The notes under the pieces were generated by a model, which ran no database searches, was not told the DNA's origin, and saw only the letters and a list, made by a program, of their open reading frames with translations. Below, one piece after another: positions 46,946 through 55,842 of a DNA stretch of 64,000 nt. Made by a program: the position numbers and the translations under genes. Within the stretch, counting starts at the first letter, position 1; every line of letters starts with the position of its first letter. The DNA lies in assembly GCA_041392625.1 (NCBI GenBank), contig JAWKLR010000014.1, positions 27,205-91,204 on the forward strand, read 5' to 3'. The DNA is from M3007 sp041392625. Lineage in GTDB: Bacteria; Bacteroidota; Bacteroidia; Chitinophagales; Saprospiraceae.

Positions 46946-48568
46946 TTGACATTAGCTCCCCCGCGACGACAATCTTACCTCCTTGCCATACCAGCAGTTA
47001 TATTGCTATGGCTTGGATTCCGCAACCACACCGATCCGACGTGGTTGGAAGCCAGCCAATTGCTGCACGAAAAGCCCGTACTTCTGTATGAAATGCCTGA
47101 TAGTTTGCAGCGCTTGTATTGCGCAAAGAACAAGATGAAATACGTTCAGGGCGATTCAAGTGCATGGTGGCAGGTGGCTTATCCCGACTTATCCAATGTC
47201 GAATGGGATCAGTTTATGGAATTGCTGGACCGGGTTGAAAAGGAACGCCATCTGGTTGTGTCTGGTGTTACAGGTGCGGGTGCAACAAAATATGCCAAGC
47301 ATGTAGCACGTACCTTGACCAGTGGTCCGGAATACCTGATTGAAATCAACTGTGCCCCACAGTTTGACCTGGAGTACCATAAAAAATACATTGGTTATGA
47401 AACCGAAGAAGGCTTTCAATCCGGGCTTTTGCTCCAATTTTGGGAACAGGCACTAAATGAACCGGAACAACGCTTTTTTGTAGTAGCAGACAACCTGGAT
47501 AAAATCAATCCGGAGACCTTCTTCGGGCCCGAATTATGGGAAGCCATGAGCAGCAGCGACGACACATTGCGGGTTGCTGGCCAACTGGTCACCATTCCAC
47601 CCAACTTTTATCTACTGTCCGTAACCCACCTCGCGCCGGCATCTCTGGTTGAATTCAATGAAGAACATTTCAAACGCCTGGGGCCGCAATACATCATTCA
47701 ACCCAACCCGCGGGAACTACTGGCAAGGCTCAGACGACAGGCTATAAAAATTGAACAATCTGAAGAAGACGGAGAGGAAAAACAACGCCATTTACAGGCC
47801 CTGCGCGACAGCAGTAATCTGCACCAGTATTTGTACTACTTTATAAAAACCAATCAAATACTGAAGGAGCGATATGGCGTTGGATACCAACTTGGTCAGG
47901 GAAGCAACATCCGAAGTCTGTACCGGAAGGAGGACCGACAGGAATTCCAGCGGGTGTGCATCAATCACCTAACCGCATTGCATCCCGACCGACCGCTCAA
48001 GCGCTCAACGTTTCGGAAAATTGAAGGCACTATCGCCAATGCAGGACTGGAGCCAGGATCCAATTTCTTTGCACGGCAAATTCGTGTACTGCAAGACTCC
48101 GGTTATCTGGTTGAGATAACCATGGTGGCAACCACCGCTCTCCTTACTGCGCTGGTTGGTTGGTGGGTTTTCCGTCGGCGGGAGCAGTTGATGCGCTTGT
48201 ATGGTGACCGGGCACAGGAGATTTTCAACCAGTTTGAAACCCATCAATTGGGCGCTGAAGATGCAGCAAACCAATTGTACGAAATCAAAGCTGAGGTTGA
48301 CTTGCTCGTTATGCGGCGTCGGTTGAACTATACCGAAGCACTGTACTTCCTTGCGTTCATTGATGATAAAGTCAAGCGGATTGAATTTGCCCGCAATGTC
48401 AGTCAGAACTTCCTGGAACTTTTCAACACCTTTATGGAAGACGATGTGTTGAGTGAAAACGAGTATCTGAAATTGATGCAGTTTTTGCAGTCCATCCGGC
48501 ATAAAATACCGGAAGAAGCCTACATCCAGTTTTACAACAAAGTTGAAAACACGTACCGGTCGACCTAG
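46946..48568 (+). CDS. Two-pass membrane protein with degenerate McrB-like AAA+ domain
   Basis: A 540-aa protein starting with TTG. TM1 is at about 11-25, preceded by RR. Residues 100-260 align in order with McrB-type AAA+ domains: a Walker-A-like GVTGAGAT (107-114, Ala113 where Lys is required), then LIEINCAPQFD, GLLLQFWEQALNEPEQ and a Walker-B-like FVVADNLD (Asp-Asn instead of Asp-Glu). FGPELWEAM matches the FGEL element, and SVTHLAP replaces the sensor-1 Asn. TM2 is at about 391-409, followed by RRR. Charge distribution predicts the AAA-like part in the periplasm, where ATP is absent. The C-terminal 130 residues are helical and cytoplasmic. The function is unknown. Confidence 0.75.
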   Translation: MTLAPPRRQSYLLAIPAVILLWLGFRNHTDPTWLEASQLLHEKPVLLYEMPDSLQRLYCAKNKMKYVQGDSSAWWQVAYPDLSNVEWDQFMELLDRVEKERHLVVSGVTGAGATKYAKHVARTLTSGPEYLIEINCAPQFDLEYHKKYIGYETEEGFQSGLLLQFWEQALNEPEQRFFVVADNLDKINPETFFGPELWEAMSSSDDTLRVAGQLVTIPPNFYLLSVTHLAPASLVEFNEEHFKRLGPQYIIQPNPRELLARLRRQAIKIEQSEEDGEEKQRHLQALRDSSNLHQYLYYFIKTNQILKERYGVGYQLGQGSNIRSLYRKEDRQEFQRVCINHLTALHPDRPLKRSTFRKIEGTIANAGLEPGSNFFARQIRVLQDSGYLVEITMVATTALLTALVGWWVFRRREQLMRLYGDRAQEIFNQFETHQLGAEDAANQLYEIKAEVDLLVMRRRLNYTEALYFLAFIDDKVKRIEFARNVSQNFLELFNTFMEDDVLSENEYLKLMQFLQSIRHKIPEEAYIQFYNKVENTYRST

Positions 48569-48581
48569 CCGGATGGCTTGC

Positions 48582-49226
48582 CTATTTTTCCAATTCCATT
48601 TCAGCCGGAAACTTCAAATAGCGACTGCCCTGGATGCCAAAGCGCCAAGGCCATTCGGCGGAGGCCCCTGCATATTCCACCCCAATCCGTTTTCCGGCCA
48701 CCACAACCGGGTGTTCATACCCTGGCTCAGCCTCTTCAATCCAGACCGGTGATGAACTGCTGCTAAATACAATTCCATCCAATGATCGATCGATTCCCAT
48801 TGCCTGGCTCAAAGCACCTGGGCCGGTTGTCATCGACAAAGGTGGTGTGCTTCTGATTTGTTTGGGGTATCTGCGCTTCAACATGACATCAATCCCATCC
48901 AGTGGTTCAATTGCGCGAATTAAAACAGCATGCGCCATGTCTTTTGGTCCGGTAACAACATTGAATAAATGGTGTATCCCGTAGCACAGATACACATATG
49001 CACGGCCGCCCTGAGCAAACATGGTTTCTGTACGGTTGGTCCTCAGGTTATTCCGCGCATGAGAAGCCTGATCCTCTGGAGCACGATAAGCCTCAGTCTC
49101 GGTGATAATACCTGAACAGCGATGGCCGTCACACACACTTACCAAGGTTTTCCCCAATAAACTACGGGCTACAGCAAGTACATCTGCATTGAGAAAAAAG
49201 GAATCAGGAAGTTTTTCTTTGGGCAT
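48582..49226 (-). CDS. DNA-3-methyladenine glycosylase (AAG/MPG family)
   Basis: A 214-aa base-excision repair enzyme that removes 3-methyladenine and other alkylated or deaminated purines. The AAG fold motifs are GKTLVSVCDG, the catalytic GIITETEAYRAPEDQASHA (the Glu in ETEAY activates water), MFAQGGRAYVYLCYGIHHLFNVVT and TTGPGALSQAMGID. The length is typical. It lies convergent with the 46946 gene, 13 bases apart. It is one of three different alkyladenine glycosylase genes within 14 kb. Confidence 0.95.
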   Translation of the reverse strand: MPKEKLPDSFFLNADVLAVARSLLGKTLVSVCDGHRCSGIITETEAYRAPEDQASHARNNLRTNRTETMFAQGGRAYVYLCYGIHHLFNVVTGPKDMAHAVLIRAIEPLDGIDVMLKRRYPKQIRSTPPLSMTTGPGALSQAMGIDRSLDGIVFSSSSSPVWIEEAEPGYEHPVVVAGKRIGVEYAGASAEWPWRFGIQGSRYLKFPAEMELEK

Positions 49227-49408
49227 TTTATGAGAAAATAGATAGTAAGACCTTCTTTGGTTTTACACCATGTAAAATTAAAACAAGTAAACACCCCAAA
49301 AGAACCAAAATGAAAAAACTTAGAATCGGCTGTTCACAAAACCAGGTATGCTACCATTAATTGAAAACCGGGATTCACCCGAGGCAATTAATCATAAAAA
49401 CATACCAA

Positions 49409-50776
49409 ATGAAAAAGTTCGATTCTCTCAAACTGATTGCGTGCCTGCTCTTAGGCATTTTCTATGCATCCACCGCTACTGCACAAGTTAGTGGCAAAGT
49501 GGCTGATCTTTACATGTATTTTCACAACAGCAACTCCTTTGGCCTGTCGCCAGCTCAGGAAGGTGATACCATTGGCAACCTCAAGTGGATGGCTCTGACT
49601 CAGGCCCCGAACATCCGCCGGACGGGAGCTGCGATTCGTTCAACCGTAACCGGTCCTGTAAGCGCCAACTCGCTGCCAGCCAACATAATTTTCCGAACCG
49701 GCGCAACCGGATTGCTTGACCGCATGGTTGTAACTGAAGACGGATTGATCGGTATCGGAACCCTGAACCCTGAATTTAACTTACATACTGTTGGAAACAC
49801 CCATACCACCGGCGACTTCTACGGGCGCATCCATTTTGATGACAATCAGACAAGTGATGATGCACCAGACAGCTACATCGACGAAGCCTATTTTGAACTC
49901 AAACAACGCAACATCCTGGGTCTTCCTGCCGGACCAGGAGCACATGGCGGTTTGCTGTCGGTTGCTCCCGGAGCGACCAGCTTTGATCACCAACTCTTTT
50001 TCGGAAATGACGGTTTGTTTACGCGCCGCTGGGACGGAAATGCCGGCTCATGGGCTGGCTCAACCTGGCATAAAATCCTGACCGGAGAAGATATTCACGG
50101 CACTGAAAACCGGATTGCTAAGTTTACTGGTCCAAATTCGCTGGGTGACAGCCAACTGTTTGATGATGGTACCAACATTGGCCTGGGAACCCTCAGCCCG
50201 GATCCTGCCTTCCTCGTTACCAACGGAGGCAATACCCGCATTGATGGCGACTTGCGCCTGGATGGCGAAGCCGATTTTTTTGAAAACCTGATGGTGCATA
50301 TGAACATTGCAGCAATGGGAGCAATCACAGCCAATGGAGACCTGAGCACCAACAGCAACCTCAGCGTAAACAGCGATGGTGATATTGGCAACGACCTTAC
50401 CGTAGGAAACAATGCAGTTGTGCTGAATCGCATGAGTATTGGTACAACAACAATGGCTACCGACTATGTCTTGAGCGTAGGCGGAAAAGCAATCGCAGAA
50501 GAACTGCGGGTAGCACTGCAAAGCAGCTGGCCGGATTATGTATTTGAAGAAGGATATGAACTGCCTGATCTCTGCGAACTGGAATCATACATTCAAACCA
50601 ATAAGCATTTGCCAGGAATTCCTTCAGCTGCTGATGTGGATGCACAAGGTGGTGTTGACGTAGGTGAAATGCAACGCAGCCTGCTTGAAAAAGTAGAAGA
50701 ACTGACCCTGATTGTAATTGAGCAGCAAAAACAAATTGAACTGCTTCAATCACAAATCAGTCAGGACAAGCACTAA
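49409..50776 (+). CDS. Exported fibre-like protein with C-terminal coiled-coil domain
   Basis: A 455-aa protein. The start at 49409 gives a signal peptide (residues 1-25, ending ATA). The middle consists of short Gly- and Asn-rich repeats of the type found in trimeric fibres and tail-spike-like proteins (LIGIGTLNPEFNLHTVGN; GDLSTNSNLSVNSDGDIGND). The C-terminus has a conserved Bacteroidota module: WPDYVFEEGYELPDLCELES, NKHLPGIPSAADV, VDVGEMQRSLLEKVEELTL and a coiled coil (IEQQKQIELLQ). It is probably a surface or extracellular protein. The next gene starts 30 bases after the stop, so they may be co-transcribed. Confidence 0.78.
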   Translation: MKKFDSLKLIACLLLGIFYASTATAQVSGKVADLYMYFHNSNSFGLSPAQEGDTIGNLKWMALTQAPNIRRTGAAIRSTVTGPVSANSLPANIIFRTGATGLLDRMVVTEDGLIGIGTLNPEFNLHTVGNTHTTGDFYGRIHFDDNQTSDDAPDSYIDEAYFELKQRNILGLPAGPGAHGGLLSVAPGATSFDHQLFFGNDGLFTRRWDGNAGSWAGSTWHKILTGEDIHGTENRIAKFTGPNSLGDSQLFDDGTNIGLGTLSPDPAFLVTNGGNTRIDGDLRLDGEADFFENLMVHMNIAAMGAITANGDLSTNSNLSVNSDGDIGNDLTVGNNAVVLNRMSIGTTTMATDYVLSVGGKAIAEELRVALQSSWPDYVFEEGYELPDLCELESYIQTNKHLPGIPSAADVDAQGGVDVGEMQRSLLEKVEELTLIVIEQQKQIELLQSQISQDKH

Positions 50777-50806
50777 TTCCCTCAGCCCACCAAAATTAAT
50801 ACCGAT

Positions 50807-53572
50807 ATGAAAAAGTATATAAAAACAACGGTAGGCTGCTTCATTACACTGGCACTGGCCTTGCCCTTGTACTGGGGAACCAGCCACCAGAGTAAAACCG
50901 AAGATAAACAGGATTTAGACCTTCGAATTGCAGGCCGTTTTCAGCAAGAATTTGACATGACTAAGGACCTGGCAACAGGTACCGTCCCGCGCAATCGATT
51001 GCTGAAAGCCTACCAAATTGCACAAAACAAACGCGCAGAAATGGCCATGCAGGAAGACGCAGTTCCTGTTTACTGGCAAGAACGCGGCCCCAACAATGTA
51101 GGCGGCCGCACGCGCACCATCCTGTTTGATGCCAATGATCCAAGCAACCGAACCATCTGGGCCGGAGGTGCATCCGGAGGCCTGTGGCGATGCAACAACA
51201 TCGACAGCGGCAGCCCTAACTGGACCAACATCAATGACTTCTTTGATAACCTGGCCATCAATGCCATTGCACAGGACCCCAACGCACCCAATACCATGTA
51301 TTTTGGAACAGGTGAAGAAGGCTTTAATAATGCCGATGCAGTAAGGGGCTTTGGCATCTGGCAATCGACAGATGGTGGTGTCAACTGGGCACAATTGCCC
51401 TCCTCGACATCCATCAACAATGTAAATAAGATAGTGATTGCCAACAATGGAGACGTGTATGCGGCGACTTCAGGTGGACTCCTCCTTTCAACAGACAATG
51501 GCCTGAGTTGGCCACCGGTACTGGCTGGCAATGTTCAGGATGTAGAGATCGCTCCGGATGGAGATGTCTTTGCTACCGTTCGATCTACCGGTGTATTCCG
51601 GGATGAGAACGACGGTTCCGGATTCCAGCTGTTAACAAACAACATTCCGACCACCAACATCCGTCGTTCAGAGGTTGTATGCGCCCCTAGCAATGCAAAT
51701 ATTGTTTACGCAGCCTTTGAGGACAATACAAGCACTGCTACCCGTGGCACTTGCCAAACCATTCTGCAGTCTACTGATGGCGGGGATAGTTGGACCCCAG
51801 TGAGCATTCCGGGTAGCCTCGGACCATTTTGCTGGTACGCATTTATCATGGCAGTAGACCCCAACGACAGCCAACGTGTATGGATAGGTGACCAGAACTT
51901 GTTTGTTTCCGATAATGGAGGTTCAAACTGGAACCAAATTGGCAGCATCCATGCCGACCACCACGCACTGGTGTATGTGCCTGGAAGTTCCACTGAAATG
52001 GTGTTTGGAAACGACGGTGGTATTTACTGGAGTTCAAATGCTGATGCAGGAACACCAACTGTTTCACAGCGCAACTCGGGCTTCAATGTTACCCAGTTTT
52101 ATGCCAATGCGGCGCACCCAACTTCCGGATCTGATTACATCCTTGGAGGCACTCAAGACAATGGAACACAGCGATTCAACAACCCGGGTTTAGCAAGTAC
52201 TGACCGCCCTACCGGAAACGACGGTGCATTTTGTTTCATCGATCAGGACAACCCGGATATCCAGATAACCGGATCCCAAAACCGCAAGTTCTTTTTGTCA
52301 ACCAATGCTGGTGGTAGTTTTAGTGAAATTACACCGTTCTACAACCCTGCTTTGTTTATTACTCCTGCAGACCTGGATGACAATGCCGATATTTTCTACT
52401 TCTCTGAAGGTGTGGACACCCTTGGGCGCATGACAAACCTTGGTGCCGGAAACAACATTACTTACGAGGATATTTCCCAATTGGGTAGTGGACGCATCAG
52501 TGCCATCAAGGCATCCCCGAATACTGCAAACCGCTTGTTTGTGGGTACTGAAAATGGCAACCTGGTTCGAATTGACAATGCCGACCAAAATGGCTCCATT
52601 ACAGTGAACACGATTACCGGCGCGGCCTTCCCTTCGGGTTACATTTCCTGTGTAGAAGTGCAACCTGGGGATGACAACCACCTGTTGGTAACCTTTTCCA
52701 ACTTTGGCGCTGTAAGTGTCTGGGAAACAACCAACGGAGGAACCAGCTGGCAAAACATTGAAGGCGACCTGCCAGATATGCCGGTGCGCTGGGCAATCTT
52801 TCACCCATTTGATTACGACCAGGTATTGCTGGCAACCGAACTGGGTGTTTGGTCTACGGATGATTTGGACGGAACCAGTACTTCCTGGTGGCCAACCAAC
52901 AACTTTGGACTGGCCAATGTGCGGGTAGACATGTTGGAGTATCGTCCATCCGATCACCTTGTCGTGGCTGCTACGCACGGACGGGGGATGTACAGTACCG
53001 ACTATTTTACCCTGGTTAATGCATGTATTCCCAACCTGGTACTCGGCGGCAGCATCACCCCGGGTGTATATGTTGCAGACGATTTCATTGTATCCGACGG
53101 GACCTTGAATGTAGGAGAAAAAGCCATCTTCCAGGCAGCCGGATTCATTGATCTGACGGATGGATTCCTGGCTCCACGCGGAAGCGATTTTTGGGCATTG
53201 ATAAAAGAATGTGGTGGAAGTCCCGCCCCGGCCAATGCAATGAAACCGGATTCAGACCCGCATCAACTGCTTGACCGAAATGGTTCTGAAGATTCAGGAT
53301 TTGCCACACAATTAAATATTCAGGCCTTCCCTAATCCGGCAAGTTATATGCTAAACATCCAATATGATGTGCCACAAGAAGGAGTTTGCAACATGTATTT
53401 GCGCGACCTGAATGGCAGGATGGTTCAACATCTGTTGAGTTCCAAAAACCATGCATCCGGGTCCTTCCAGATCCAGGCAGACCTATCGGATTTACAGGCT
53501 GGTGTTTATTTACTGACACTTCAATCTGCGCAAGGTGCTATTACACAACGCATCCTGATTGCGCGCCAATAA
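50807..53572 (+). CDS. Secreted BNR/sortilin-type propeller protein with T9SS sorting domain (second copy)
   Basis: A 921-aa protein. The N-terminus has a basic then hydrophobic signal (residues about 1-24). Residues about 90-740 carry BNR/Asp-box repeats (QSTDGGVNWAQ, LSTDNGLSW, QSTDGGDSW, VSDNGGSNWNQ, ETTNGGTSW), the plan of the 1543 gene product, including the VAATHGRGMYSTD segment that closes the propellers. A region at about 755-810 (ITPGVYVADDFIVSDGTLN) precedes the T9SS type A sorting domain (AFPNPASYMLNI ... ITQRILIARQ). It should be displayed or released through T9SS. The ligand is unknown. Confidence 0.87.
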   Translation: MKKYIKTTVGCFITLALALPLYWGTSHQSKTEDKQDLDLRIAGRFQQEFDMTKDLATGTVPRNRLLKAYQIAQNKRAEMAMQEDAVPVYWQERGPNNVGGRTRTILFDANDPSNRTIWAGGASGGLWRCNNIDSGSPNWTNINDFFDNLAINAIAQDPNAPNTMYFGTGEEGFNNADAVRGFGIWQSTDGGVNWAQLPSSTSINNVNKIVIANNGDVYAATSGGLLLSTDNGLSWPPVLAGNVQDVEIAPDGDVFATVRSTGVFRDENDGSGFQLLTNNIPTTNIRRSEVVCAPSNANIVYAAFEDNTSTATRGTCQTILQSTDGGDSWTPVSIPGSLGPFCWYAFIMAVDPNDSQRVWIGDQNLFVSDNGGSNWNQIGSIHADHHALVYVPGSSTEMVFGNDGGIYWSSNADAGTPTVSQRNSGFNVTQFYANAAHPTSGSDYILGGTQDNGTQRFNNPGLASTDRPTGNDGAFCFIDQDNPDIQITGSQNRKFFLSTNAGGSFSEITPFYNPALFITPADLDDNADIFYFSEGVDTLGRMTNLGAGNNITYEDISQLGSGRISAIKASPNTANRLFVGTENGNLVRIDNADQNGSITVNTITGAAFPSGYISCVEVQPGDDNHLLVTFSNFGAVSVWETTNGGTSWQNIEGDLPDMPVRWAIFHPFDYDQVLLATELGVWSTDDLDGTSTSWWPTNNFGLANVRVDMLEYRPSDHLVVAATHGRGMYSTDYFTLVNACIPNLVLGGSITPGVYVADDFIVSDGTLNVGEKAIFQAAGFIDLTDGFLAPRGSDFWALIKECGGSPAPANAMKPDSDPHQLLDRNGSEDSGFATQLNIQAFPNPASYMLNIQYDVPQEGVCNMYLRDLNGRMVQHLLSSKNHASGSFQIQADLSDLQAGVYLLTLQSAQGAITQRILIARQ

Positions 53573-53719
53573 AATCCAATCGAACCTGGCGTGGAGAGGG
53601 TTTGGATCCGAGCCTAACACCAGGCCTTCCTTCACGCTTTTGATAATCCTCCAATACACTTCATACGTTTCTTTGAGTTTTCATTTTGTTTGCCCTGGCA
53701 GTTACGGCTGTCGGGGTTT

Positions 53720-54298
53720 TTATTTATTTCGACAAAAACAATTCCGGGTATGGTCGTTTACCATACCAACAGCCTGCATGTAGGCATAGCAAATTGTTGT
53801 ACCGATAAACTTGAATCCGCGCTTTTTCAGGTCTTTGCTCATGGCATCACTTTCGGCTGTCCGGGATGGCACCTCCGACATATCCTTCCAATCGTTCACC
53901 TTGGGTTTTCCGCCAACAAACTGCCAGATGTATTTATCGAAGGAACCAAATTCTTCCTGTACCTTGAGCAACGCAACTGCATTTGTCCGTACCCCATAGA
54001 TTTTGAGCCGGTTCCGGATAACACCGGGGTCGGTCAGGATTTCCTCAAGCCGGTCATCTGAAAAACGGGCAATTTTTTCAGCATCAAAATTTTCAAAATG
54101 CCGGCAGTAATTTTCCCGTTTTTTCAAAACTACCAACCAACTTACTCCTGCTTGTGCACCCTCCAGGTTGAGCATTTCGAACAACAGTCGATCGTCGTGC
54201 ACCGGCACGCCCCATTCGTTGTCGTGGTACGGGATAAAGAGCGGATTGGAGTTGGCCCAGGCACAACGGGATTTATCAGAAAACTCAGATGATGGCAT
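53720..54298 (-). CDS. tag: DNA-3-methyladenine glycosylase I (Tag)
   Basis: A 192-aa HhH-type glycosylase specific for 3-methyladenine. It shows the Tag signature RCAWANSNPLFIPYHDNEWG at the N-terminus, LFEMLNLEGAQAGVSW, and a C-terminal NDHTRNCFC. The Cys/His zinc site (Cys near residue 11, His in YHDNEW, and the C-terminal His and Cys) is complete. ATG 54298 is chosen because the longer reading has no family match. The gene is divergent from the PPTase gene. Confidence 0.95.
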   Translation of the reverse strand: MPSSEFSDKSRCAWANSNPLFIPYHDNEWGVPVHDDRLLFEMLNLEGAQAGVSWLVVLKKRENYCRHFENFDAEKIARFSDDRLEEILTDPGVIRNRLKIYGVRTNAVALLKVQEEFGSFDKYIWQFVGGKPKVNDWKDMSEVPSRTAESDAMSKDLKKRGFKFIGTTICYAYMQAVGMVNDHTRNCFCRNK

Positions 54299-54379
54299 GA
54301 CAGATTGGTTCTTTAACTGAAGTTGATTACTATTGCAATGCAAATGTTTTTGCAACAAAATGGAAAGGAACACATAAAG

Positions 54380-55048
54380 ATGCCGCTTTTATTTTACAAA
54401 CATCCTGCCCCGGGCACTTCTTTCGGTCTTTGGCACATTACCGAGGACGAAGCATTTTTTCGAGAAGACCTTCCGCTTTCTTCTGAAGAAGAACAGGAGT
54501 TTGCTCAATTCAAAGGCATTCGTCGTATGGAGTGGCTGGCTGGGCGCTGGCTATTGCACAAACTCACCGGTGAGGAGCATCGGTTGGCTATGGGAAAAAA
54601 CACCTTTGCCAAACCGTTTTTTATCCATCACCCGGAAAAGCACTGCTCACTGAGTCATTCCCACGGCATTGTCGGGGCGTTTTTATCCGACCATGTTTGT
54701 GGCTGTGATGTGCAGGTGCTGGTAAAAAAGATTGAAAAGATCGCCTACAAATTTATAGGCAAAGAGGAACAAGCCTTTCTTGATTCCATTCCTGAAGAAT
54801 ATCAGTTTGATTTGCTACACATATTCTGGACCGCGAAAGAAAGCCTGTATAAAACCTACGGACTAAAAGAACTTGACTTTCGGGAACACCTTTACCTGGA
54901 ACCGTTTGAATGGAATGGGAAAACAGGGAAAACGATCGGCCGCATTGAGAAGAACGATTTCCAACAGCGCTATGAATTGGTTTTCACAAAATACCAATCG
55001 GAAGATGCCCCTGATCTCATCTGGACCATTTGTCAGGAAATGGGATAA
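54380..55048 (+). CDS. 4'-phosphopantetheinyl transferase superfamily protein
   Basis: A 222-aa Sfp/AcpS-type protein that would attach phosphopantetheine from CoA to acyl or peptidyl carrier proteins. The core has KHCSLSHSHGIVGAFLSD, CGCDVQVLVKKIEKIA (the metal Asp is present but the usual second acidic residue is Gln) and FWTAKESLYKTYG, which matches the WxxKEx magnesium motif. The start at 54380 fits the family; earlier in-frame codons add no motif. The carrier protein partner is not in this window. Confidence 0.85.
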   Translation: MPLLFYKHPAPGTSFGLWHITEDEAFFREDLPLSSEEEQEFAQFKGIRRMEWLAGRWLLHKLTGEEHRLAMGKNTFAKPFFIHHPEKHCSLSHSHGIVGAFLSDHVCGCDVQVLVKKIEKIAYKFIGKEEQAFLDSIPEEYQFDLLHIFWTAKESLYKTYGLKELDFREHLYLEPFEWNGKTGKTIGRIEKNDFQQRYELVFTKYQSEDAPDLIWTICQEMG

Positions 55049-55056
55049 TTTACCTC

Positions 55057-55563
55057 CTAGTTTTTGCCTGCCTCCCGAAATTTAAGCGTGGAAGGAGAAA
55101 CGCCCAGGTCTTTATCTGCACTTACTTCAGGAAAATGAAGTTGAAGGCCAATTTTAATAATGGCCAGGTGATGTATGGCATGGTCAAAAACAAAAACTAA
55201 TTCCAGACCAACCGTGCTTAAATACTCTGGCCGTTCACTGCTATCAAACTCAGCGCGTACCTTGATCGGCAAATCCATGCTCAGTTCCGAGATTGAATTT
55301 CCAAACAGCGTGAATGCTTCTTTAGCCAACTGTGGGTTGTCTTCGTACAGAAGGTTGCGTTCGCGGCTTGCATAATCGACGATTCCTCCGGGCTTTCCGC
55401 CACGTTCCAGGCACTGAAAAAATTCAAGGATGTGCCGAAAGTGCTGCCCAAGCGTGCTTCCATTATACTCCGGAAGTGGTTTGCGGTAGGCAGTGGGGTC
55501 TAGTTGTTCCAAGACATGGTTCACCTGATCTATCAGGGAAAGGGTTGCTCTGCTTGCTTGCAT
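55057..55563 (-). CDS. DinB-like family protein
   Basis: A 168-aa, four-helix-bundle-type protein. Metal-ligand-like histidines are in GSTLGQHFRHILEFFQC and FDHAIHHLAIIKIGL, spaced as in DinB/YfiT-like putative metal-dependent hydrolases or thiol transferases. The start at 55563 is preferred to an earlier one 24 bases upstream. It is convergent with the PPTase gene, 8 bases apart. The function is unknown. Confidence 0.78.
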   Translation of the reverse strand: MQASRATLSLIDQVNHVLEQLDPTAYRKPLPEYNGSTLGQHFRHILEFFQCLERGGKPGGIVDYASRERNLLYEDNPQLAKEAFTLFGNSISELSMDLPIKVRAEFDSSERPEYLSTVGLELVFVFDHAIHHLAIIKIGLQLHFPEVSADKDLGVSPSTLKFREAGKN

Positions 55564-55842
55564 AGTGCAGATAAATAAATTAGTCAAGAAAATGGCGGGA
55601 GTTTCGATTGCTTTGAGAACACGCCCAATTGTACATGTTCATTTTTTATAGTGCAAAAATAGGCAGCATTTTCGGCTTTCCATCAAAAAATCATTTTTTT
55701 GCCATAGTATTGTCCCGGCCAGGACCCTTCATCCCATTATGCAGCCAGGTTCCCAATGGCCCAACCTGGATATTGCAAGGTGTTTGTTTGGGATTTGAAT
55801 AAATGCAAATCCAAACAAACTCCACGTACCGAACCTATTCCT

